Shown here piece by piece: positions 7,673 through 12,919 of a DNA stretch of 12,919 nucleotides. The stretch spans positions 1 through 12,919 of the forward strand of contig CAZWHW010000036.1 in the NCBI GenBank assembly GCA_964633815.1. Reading direction: 5' to 3'. Each line of letters opens with the position of its first letter. The stretch's first letter is position 1. This stretch comes from CALKZN01 sp964633815. GTDB lineage: Bacteria > Pseudomonadota > Gammaproteobacteria > Arenicellales > Arenicellaceae. A program made the translations under genes and the position numbers. The notes beneath the pieces are model-generated. The model ran no database searches. It was not told where the DNA came from and saw only the letters and a list, made by a program, of their open reading frames with translations.

Positions 7673-8029
7673 ATGAAAATTCATTATTCCACCTCTGAAA
7701 GCAAAGAATATTTTCTTGCTGAAGGTTGTCATATTTTAGAGCTTTGCAATTCAGACGAACACTCTGAACTTTCTATTGCTAGAGCAAGACTCGAACCGCA
7801 ACAAGAGACCGAACTACATTCACTCATTAGTACAGCTGAACGTTATATCATTCAACATGGCTGTGGCATAGCAACGATTGATAAACAAGAATTCACGGTG
7901 AACGTCAATGATGTGTTAGTCATTCAACCGAATATATCGCAAAAAATATCCAACACTGGCGATGAAGACTTAATTTTCTTAGTTATTTGCACACCAAGGT
8001 TTCAACCTGACAACTATCAAACGCTATAA
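7673..8029 (+). CDS. Single-domain cupin protein of unknown function
   Basis: A 118-residue small beta-barrel (cupin) protein, probably cytoplasmic since no signal peptide is seen. The N-terminal part (AEGCHILELCNS, then SIARARLEP) and the end (ICTPRFQPDNY) resemble a gammaproteobacterial cupin group related to mannose-6-phosphate isomerase C-terminal cupins; no substrate is known to me. In cupin motif 1 only one histidine (His49) and the glutamate (Glu56) are kept. In motif 2 the usual metal histidine is Gln90 (PNISQKISNTG). A full metal site is therefore unlikely, although related sequences I recall also have Gln there. The gene is divergent from glpK with only 40 bases between starts, and convergent with fadJ with 21 bases between stops. 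Its function cannot be inferred from these neighbours. Confidence 0.85.
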   Translation: MKIHYSTSESKEYFLAEGCHILELCNSDEHSELSIARARLEPQQETELHSLISTAERYIIQHGCGIATIDKQEFTVNVNDVLVIQPNISQKISNTGDEDLIFLVICTPRFQPDNYQTL

Positions 8030-8050
8030 AATTCTAAGTTAGACAAGTAC

Positions 8051-10198
8051 TTAATAAAACGTCTTGCCCTGCTTAGCCATCTTGACTAAATTTGGCGCTG
8101 GAGAAAATCTGGCCCCATGTTCCGCTTCTAAAACTTGTAATTTGCTCACTAGCGAATCTAAGCCTATCGCATCAGCATAGCGGAATGGGCCACCTAAAAA
8201 TGGTGGGAAACCTAAACCAAAGATTGCTCCAATATCGCCATCACGAGCGCTACGCAAAACACCTTCGTCTAAACAATAAGCCGCTTCATTGACCATTTGT
8301 AACAAGCATCGCTCAGCAATACTATCAGCGTCGAGTGTTTTAGACCCTGGGCTACTGCCACCTAAGACAGTATAAATAGATTCATCGACTGTTTTGCTAT
8401 TGCTTTTGAACAAACCAGACAATGGATTCTTTTGCTCGGTATAAGAATAAAATCCACGCTTATTTTTTCGACCTTTACGATCATCATTTACCACTTTTTG
8501 CATTGCTTCCAATGGCGCTAGGCGTTCACCAAACGATTTTTCCATTGTATCAGCAATATGACTTCCCACATCTATGCCAACTTCGTCTAACAAGGTGATC
8601 GGACCTACAGGAAAGCCCGCTTGCTGCAACGCGTCATCAACATCTTCAATAGTCACGCCTTCATAAACCATATGGGTCGCCTCATTAATAAAAGGCGCTA
8701 GAATTCTTGTGGTGTAAAAACCTGGGCTATCATTTACAACAATAACCGTTTTACCTTGTTTCTTCCCTAACTCAACACAACTTGCTGTCACCCAATCGGA
8801 TGTATCTTTACCAACCACTATTTCTAATAACGGCATTTTTTCAACAGGCGAAAAATAATGCATGCCAATCACACGCTCTGGTTGCTTAGCACCTTTTGCA
8901 ATATCATCAATAGGCAATGCCGAAGTATTGCTAGCGAAAATAATTTCTTTATTGTCTTCAATGGATTCAATATCCGCTAACATTTGACGTTTTAAATCTA
9001 AGTCCTCAAACACAGCCTCAATAACGATATCGGCTGATTTAAAGCCTGAATAATCAGCCGTAGAACTTAATTTAGCTTGCAATTGACGTTTTTGCAGGTC
9101 ACTCATTCGGCGGCGTTGTACTTGTTTCCGTAATAGCTTATTGACATAGCTAATGCCTCGGCCGACACCTTCGATATCACGATCTTTGAGACGCACTTTA
9201 GTATCTGCATTTTTCATGGATACATAAGCAATGCCTGAGCCCATTAATCCAGCACCCAGCACGCCAATTTTGTCAATGGGTCTAGTTAAATCGTCAGGAT
9301 TACCATCGACACCCGTGTCTTTTTTAAGTTCCGTTGTTGCAAAATAAATTCCACGCAATTGCTCAGATTCAGGTGTTAAAGCTAACGTAGCGAAACCATC
9401 ACGTTCAACCATTAAACCTTTTTCCATGCCCAGTTCAAGGCCAGCTTCCATAGCATCAATAATTTTAGCTGGCGCTGGATAGTTCCCAAAAGTCATTTCT
9501 TCGGTTTTTTCTCGCGCTTTTTTAAAAATCAAACCCCGCGCTAAACCTAAATTCATCACATTTTCTTTCAGGCTCTTTTTGCGTGGTTTTGGCTTGCCTT
9601 TTAAAACTAACTTTTCAGCCACATCTAAAACAATACTTTCTGCTGCCACATCAGATATAAGCCCAACTCTTACTGCTTTTTTTGCTGGAATCTGCTTCCC
9701 AGTGAGTACCAAATCTAAAGCTGTAGGCAAATCGACTAAACGCGGCAAACGTTGAGTGCCACTACCGCCTGGCAATAAACCTAATTGCACTTCTGGAAGA
9801 CCTAATTTTGTGCTTTTGTGGGTAGATGCAACGCGATAATCAAATGCCATCGCTATTTCCAAACCACCACCCAGACAGGCACCATGAATCACGGCTGCCG
9901 TTGGTTTAGAAAGCTTTTCAATTAAAATTGTCGTATCTTGCAAGGCTTTTGAAAGCGCTGCAACATCCTGAGCAGTAATAGCATTATCAATCATCGCAAT
10001 ATCAGCACCAGCGATAAAACTATCTTTGCCTGATCGAAAAATAATTCCAGTAACATCAGGGTTTTGACCTGCTTCTGTAAATACAGAATTGAAATCTTCG
10101 ATCAATTCCTCACGCAACACATTCATGCTCTCATCAGCCATATCTAACGTGATGACTTGAACTCCTGACTCTAGCAATTCAGTTGTGAATGCAGTCAT
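8051..10198 (-). CDS. fadJ: Fatty acid oxidation complex alpha subunit FadJ (enoyl-CoA hydratase / 3-hydroxyacyl-CoA dehydrogenase)
   Basis: Bifunctional beta-oxidation enzyme that hydrates trans-2-enoyl-CoA and oxidises L-3-hydroxyacyl-CoA with NAD+, working with the thiolase FadI. From the chosen ATG it has 715 residues, essentially the E. coli FadJ length. The crotonase domain (1-190) has the oxyanion segment IAGADI (62-67) and catalytic Glu114 (GGGLE) and Glu136 (LPE). The dehydrogenase part has the Rossmann GAGLMG (315-320), SNTSALP (423-429), His447 in GMHYFSP with Glu459, and NDSPGFYTTR (489-498), then two C-terminal 3HCDH helical domains. The frame is open upstream to 10246, but those 16 extra residues overlap fadI and have no similarity. 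The ATG at 10198 shares one base with the fadI stop (TAATG) and has a strong Shine-Dalgarno. FadB is the alternative name, but the gene order (thiolase first) and the partner favour FadJ. Confidence 0.95.
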   Translation of the reverse strand: MTAFTTELLESGVQVITLDMADESMNVLREELIEDFNSVFTEAGQNPDVTGIIFRSGKDSFIAGADIAMIDNAITAQDVAALSKALQDTTILIEKLSKPTAAVIHGACLGGGLEIAMAFDYRVASTHKSTKLGLPEVQLGLLPGGSGTQRLPRLVDLPTALDLVLTGKQIPAKKAVRVGLISDVAAESIVLDVAEKLVLKGKPKPRKKSLKENVMNLGLARGLIFKKAREKTEEMTFGNYPAPAKIIDAMEAGLELGMEKGLMVERDGFATLALTPESEQLRGIYFATTELKKDTGVDGNPDDLTRPIDKIGVLGAGLMGSGIAYVSMKNADTKVRLKDRDIEGVGRGISYVNKLLRKQVQRRRMSDLQKRQLQAKLSSTADYSGFKSADIVIEAVFEDLDLKRQMLADIESIEDNKEIIFASNTSALPIDDIAKGAKQPERVIGMHYFSPVEKMPLLEIVVGKDTSDWVTASCVELGKKQGKTVIVVNDSPGFYTTRILAPFINEATHMVYEGVTIEDVDDALQQAGFPVGPITLLDEVGIDVGSHIADTMEKSFGERLAPLEAMQKVVNDDRKGRKNKRGFYSYTEQKNPLSGLFKSNSKTVDESIYTVLGGSSPGSKTLDADSIAERCLLQMVNEAAYCLDEGVLRSARDGDIGAIFGLGFPPFLGGPFRYADAIGLDSLVSKLQVLEAEHGARFSPAPNLVKMAKQGKTFY

Positions 10199-11484
10199 TA
10201 TGCCACCTCCACGACAATTGAGCCGCCCAAGCCACCAGCGGCACAAGCGGTAATCAAACCATGCTGGCCTCCAGTGCGTTTCAAGTCATACAATATTTGC
10301 GTGAGTTGTCTTGTGCCAGTTGCTGCAAAGGGATGTCCAATCGCAATTGAACTCCCAGTGATATTAAATTTTGCCATATCGATTGCACCAATGGCTTTAG
10401 TGCTATTCAAATGCTCTTTCGCAAAGCTTTTTGATTCGAAAGCATTAATATTAGACATCACTTGCGCTGCGAACGCTTCGTGCATATCAATAAGGTCAAT
10501 ATCTTTTAAACTCAATTTAGCCTGCTTTAATGCAATTGGTGTTGCAAAACTAGGTCCCATCAACATTTGCCAATTAGGGTCTAATGCCGCAAAGGCATAA
10601 GACTTGATATAACCCAACGGTTGATACCCAGCAGCTTTAGCTGCCTTTTCGCTCATCAAAACCACCGCGCTTGCGCCATCCGTCAATGGTGAGCTGTTGG
10701 CCGCTGTGACTGTGCCATGTTTTCTATCAAATACAGGCTTGAGTTTGGTATATTTTTCCAAGTCAGAGCCGGGACGGAATAAATTATCTTGTTTATAGAT
10801 CCCATTGTTTTCCGTCACTATCGACATCACTTGCTCATCAAACCAACCTTCTTCCCATGCTTTGCTAGTATTGATGTGAGAACTATGTGCAATCAAATCT
10901 TGATCAGCACGTGAAATGCCATTCTCTTGCGCCATTTTTTCAGCTGCCTCACCCATTGTGTAATCCGCTGAAGGCTCTCGTAAAGCCGGTGCTTTAGGCA
11001 TTAAATGCTTTGGCCGAATACTTTTCAACGCCGCTAAACGGGCACCTAAAGACTTTGCTTTGGACGCTTTTAATAATGCTTGTGCTAAGGTTTTGTGTGC
11101 GGTGAGAGGTACATCACTAGTATTATCTGCACCTCCCGCTATTCCAACGCTAATATGTCCTAATTCAATTTGCTGAGCAATATTGATCACTGATTGATAA
11201 CTGGTTGCACAAGCGCGTGAGACCGAATAGGAGTCACAAGACACGGGCAAACCCGCTCCCAATGTAACTTCTCGGGCGATATTCGGTGCTTCAGGAGAAA
11301 CGATCACTTGGCCATACACTACTTGTTCGACTGTTTTTGGATCAAGATCTGTTCTTTCGATCAGTTCTTTAACGACATGTATACCCAACTGCCGAGTAGG
11401 AATCCCCATGTATCCCGATGCTTGCTTTAAAAAAGGAGTTCGCAAGCCACTAACTATTGCGACACGATTTGATGAACTTGCCAT
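10198..11484 (-). CDS. fadI: Acetyl-CoA C-acyltransferase FadI (3-ketoacyl-CoA thiolase)
   Basis: Thiolase that cleaves 3-ketoacyl-CoA to acetyl-CoA and a shortened acyl-CoA, the beta subunit partner of FadJ. The 428 residues align over their whole length with E. coli FadI (436) by eye. Catalytic residues are present: nucleophile Cys92 in VSRACATS, His384 in GHPFAATG, and Cys414 in TACAAGGLG. IDMHEAFAAQ (332-341) and HGTVTAANSSPLTDGA (256-271) are typical. The FadI-specific PEAPNIARE (64-72) separates it from FadA. The usual NxxGGS before the catalytic His reads NITGSS here, a small change in a tight loop. The spacer to ampD is 40 bases, so it may be read from upstream. AAGAGAA before the ATG is a moderate ribosome site. 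No fatty-acid regulator site that I recognise is visible. Confidence 0.95.
   Translation of the reverse strand: MASSSNRVAIVSGLRTPFLKQASGYMGIPTRQLGIHVVKELIERTDLDPKTVEQVVYGQVIVSPEAPNIAREVTLGAGLPVSCDSYSVSRACATSYQSVINIAQQIELGHISVGIAGGADNTSDVPLTAHKTLAQALLKASKAKSLGARLAALKSIRPKHLMPKAPALREPSADYTMGEAAEKMAQENGISRADQDLIAHSSHINTSKAWEEGWFDEQVMSIVTENNGIYKQDNLFRPGSDLEKYTKLKPVFDRKHGTVTAANSSPLTDGASAVVLMSEKAAKAAGYQPLGYIKSYAFAALDPNWQMLMGPSFATPIALKQAKLSLKDIDLIDMHEAFAAQVMSNINAFESKSFAKEHLNSTKAIGAIDMAKFNITGSSIAIGHPFAATGTRQLTQILYDLKRTGGQHGLITACAAGGLGGSIVVEVA
10203..10210 (-). promoter_or_regulatory. Strong Shine-Dalgarno that fixes the fadJ start
   Basis: On the minus strand GGAGGTGG lies in the last codons of fadI. 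The GGAGGT core ends six bases before the ATG at 10198. It is the best ribosome binding site in the window, and it indicates that fadJ is translated by its own initiation at the TAATG overlap and not from the upstream in-frame codon at 10246. Confidence 0.85.
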
Positions 11485-11524
11485 AATATTCTCTTATTTT
11501 GCAGCCTGAGTCTGCATAATTGTT

Positions 11525-12046
11525 TTAATTTATTATTTTTCTAAATCGCGATAAGAAANNNNNNNNNNNNNNNNNNNNNNNNNNNNNNNNNNNNNNNNNN
11601 NNNNNNNNNNNNNNNNNNNNNNNNNNNNNNNNNNNNNNNNNNNNNNNNNNNNNNNNNNAACCATCTGTGCCTTCATCCCAACCTTCCAGCTCAATACCTA
11701 CTGAAAAATCATTAACATTTTCTCGTCCTAGGCAAAATGATTTGCCCGCATGCCAAGCGCGTTGCTCAGTATTCACAAACTGTACAACTTCACCATCTCG
11801 TTTGATATAAAAATGACTTGAAACAGTTAAGTGGCAAATTTCTTCAAAATAAGGATGTTTATTAGGATTTAATTGGTTACAAAAAAATTGCTCAACATAG
11901 TCTGATTGATATTCACCTGGAGGTAGACTAATTGAATGAATAATCAACGCTTCAATTCTGCTCCCTTTTGGTCTGTCATCAAAATTAGGAGACTCGACGA
12001 ATCTAGCTTTTAAAAAAATGCCTTTTTTTATTTCACCAAAACTCAT
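11525..12046 (-). CDS. ampD: 1,6-anhydro-N-acetylmuramyl-L-alanine amidase AmpD, interrupted by assembly gap
   Basis: Cytosolic zinc amidase that removes the peptide from 1,6-anhydro-MurNAc-peptides during cell-wall recycling; in many bacteria its loss induces ampC beta-lactamase. The 129 residues before the gap match AmpD: GIFLKARFVESPNFDDRP, zinc ligand His37 in HSISLPPGE, HPYFEEI (64-70), RAWHAG (96-101) and GIELEG with Glu119 at the catalytic position. The other zinc ligands (His and Asp near the C-terminus) fall in the 100-N gap. FLSRFRKIIN after the gap fits the family's C-terminal 'W-x-RF' end. The ATG at 12046 shares one base with the pgpA stop (TGATG). The longer frame to 12112 adds a hydrophobic stretch that only mimics a signal peptide; it is the pgpA 3' end read in another frame. 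The gene is probably intact in the organism. Confidence 0.9.
   Translation of the reverse strand: MSFGEIKKGIFLKARFVESPNFDDRPKGSRIEALIIHSISLPPGEYQSDYVEQFFCNQLNPNKHPYFEEICHLTVSSHFYIKRDGEVVQFVNTEQRAWHAGKSFCLGRENVNDFSVGIELEGWDEGTDGXXXXXXXXXXXXXXXXXXXXXXXXXXXXXXXXXXFLSRFRKIIN
11559..11658. other. Assembly gap of exactly 100 N inside ampD
   Basis: Exactly 100 undetermined bases, the standard placeholder for a gap of unknown size, so distances across it are not reliable. Comparing the AmpD residues on both sides with E. coli AmpD as I recall it, about nine more residues are expected than the gap allows, so the true gap may be near 125-130 bases. Confidence 0.95.
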
Positions 12047-12555
12047 CAGACACCACGAGCTGAAGCCGAGAAAAAGAACCACCCAAAAAAACTGAGCTTG
12101 ACACAAACCCATGCAAAAATACCCGCTAAAACATCATCAATCATGATGCCAAAGCCCCCTTGTACATGCTTATCTAATAGCTTAATTGGATACGGCTTAA
12201 TAATGTCAAAAATACGAAAAAATACAAAACCTAATAATAAAGCTGGCCAAGCCTTTGGCAGCAATGCCAAAGCAATCCACACACCAACAAATTCATCCCA
12301 CACAATCGCACCATGATCATGCGTTCCGAGTGCTTTAGCTGTATATCCACACAAAAACACCCCAATAGCAAAACTCAGCAAAATCACAAGCATATAGCTT
12401 TGCCAAGACAAGCCCGCCAAACAAAACCACCAAATTGGCAATGCCGCTAAAGTACCCCAAGTGCCAGGCGCAGGTTTTAATAAACCAGAACCAAAACCCA
12501 AGGAAAGGAAATGCAGTGGGTTCAATAAATCTTTAGAGTTTGGACTTCTGCTCAT
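12046..12555 (-). CDS. pgpA: Phosphatidylglycerophosphatase A
   Basis: Inner-membrane phosphatase that converts phosphatidylglycerophosphate to phosphatidylglycerol. The 169 residues match the PgpA family in full: GFGSGLLKPAPGTWG (20-34), HDHGAIVWDE (79-88), FRIFDIIKPYP (113-123) and GIMIDD (136-141), where the acidic residues are thought to bind the metal. Hydrophobic segments at about 34-72, 90-115 and 142-162 fit several membrane passes. In many gammaproteobacteria pgpA follows thiL; here the upstream gene is instead a DUF3147-like membrane protein, 40 bases away. The stop overlaps the ampD start by one base (TGATG), suggesting translational coupling. No strong Shine-Dalgarno precedes the ATG. 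Confidence 0.95.
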   Translation of the reverse strand: MSRSPNSKDLLNPLHFLSLGFGSGLLKPAPGTWGTLAALPIWWFCLAGLSWQSYMLVILLSFAIGVFLCGYTAKALGTHDHGAIVWDEFVGVWIALALLPKAWPALLLGFVFFRIFDIIKPYPIKLLDKHVQGGFGIMIDDVLAGIFAWVCVKLSFFGWFFFSASARGV

Positions 12556-12595
12556 GATTAATTTTATTCGTGTTTTTTGAAGCGTGAAGGTGAAC

Positions 12596-12919
12596 TTAGA
12601 TTTTTATACCAAAATAATTCAGCGCCGCAATCATAGCAAAATAACTAGCAATCATGATTGTTATCGATATGCTTAAACTGACATAAAATCCCCAGCCAAT
12701 TTTCAAAAACACTGGCAAGGCTATAAACAAAACTAGTGAAGGCAAAATCAACCAAAAGATATTGACAGAAAAAGCGCTAATTTTTTCAACATCTTGAGTA
12801 TCAATATATAACCATATCATGGCCATGATCGACACTAGAGGGATTGAGGCAACAATTGCGCCCATCAATGAACTGCGTTTGGCTAACTCAGAAATAGCAA
12901 CAATTAATAAAGCAGAAAT
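12596..12919 (-). CDS. DUF3147-like small integral membrane protein, 5' end outside the window
   Basis: The frame is open from the stop at 12596-12598 to the last base of the window, giving 107 visible residues. The extra residues before the Met at 12865 (SALLIVAISELAKRSS) are family-like, so neither that ATG nor the TTG at 12868 is the true start. Family members as I recall them have about 115-120 residues, so only about ten are missing. Three to four hydrophobic segments are visible: the end of one at the edge, one around IVASIPLVSIMAMIWLYI, one around IFWLILPSLVLFIALPVF, and one near the C-terminus. SELAKR and IWLYIDT between them look like conserved polar loops. Function is unknown; it is predicted to sit in the inner membrane. 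It precedes pgpA by 40 bases on the same strand. The family name rests on memory of the pattern, not on a search. Confidence 0.75.
   Translation of the reverse strand: MSALLIVAISELAKRSSLMGAIVASIPLVSIMAMIWLYIDTQDVEKISAFSVNIFWLILPSLVLFIALPVFLKIGWGFYVSLSISITIMIASYFAMIAALNYFGIKI

Noticed and set aside
8092..8292. Plus-strand open frames within fadJ, fadI, glpK and pgpA (also 10274-10600, 7294-7530, 12098-12316)
   Set aside because: Antisense shadows of well-supported genes, with no recognisable protein features or start sites.
12047..12112. Upstream extension of ampD with a hydrophobic, signal-peptide-like start
   Set aside because: It is the 3' end of pgpA read in another frame; AmpD is cytosolic, and the family start fits the ATG at 12046.

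Overview
The window looks like a chromosomal scaffold piece from a low-GC gammaproteobacterium, probably uncultivated or only draft-assembled. The clues are gene content (mutS next to a seven-iron ferredoxin, tex, slyX, pgpA-ampD and a fadI-fadJ pair, all very close to gammaproteobacterial families), AT-rich codon use and spacers, and a run of exactly 100 N, the usual scaffold-gap placeholder. I cannot name genus or order. No tRNA, rRNA, CRISPR array, insertion sequence, integrase or phage gene is visible. The content is mostly housekeeping, and I found no convincing new multi-gene system.

Left part, + strand (1-5917): the C-terminal three quarters of mutS, cut by the window edge; fdxA; a small exported lytic transglycosylase with an N-terminal DUF4124-like segment; tex; and, sharing one base with the tex stop, the broken 5' part of a retropepsin-like 'ATP-dependent zinc protease' gene. 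That remnant has an apparent frameshift at an 8-T run and ends flush against slyX.

Middle (5918-8029): glpK and slyX run leftward as a likely two-gene unit. A one-domain cupin gene is divergent from glpK across only 40 bases.

Right part, - strand (8051-12919): read in transcription order, a DUF3147-like membrane protein (cut by the window end), pgpA, ampD (interrupted by the N gap), fadI and fadJ. Spacers are 40 bases or less, and pgpA/ampD and fadI/fadJ each overlap by one base (TGATG, TAATG), so a single transcription unit is plausible. Its products act at the cell envelope and in lipid metabolism: phosphatidylglycerol synthesis, recycling of muropeptides, and beta-oxidation.

Three gene boundaries need care. 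fadJ should start at 10198, not at the upstream in-frame codon at 10246. ampD should start at 12046, not 12112. The rightmost gene has no start in the window; its frame stays open to base 12919.
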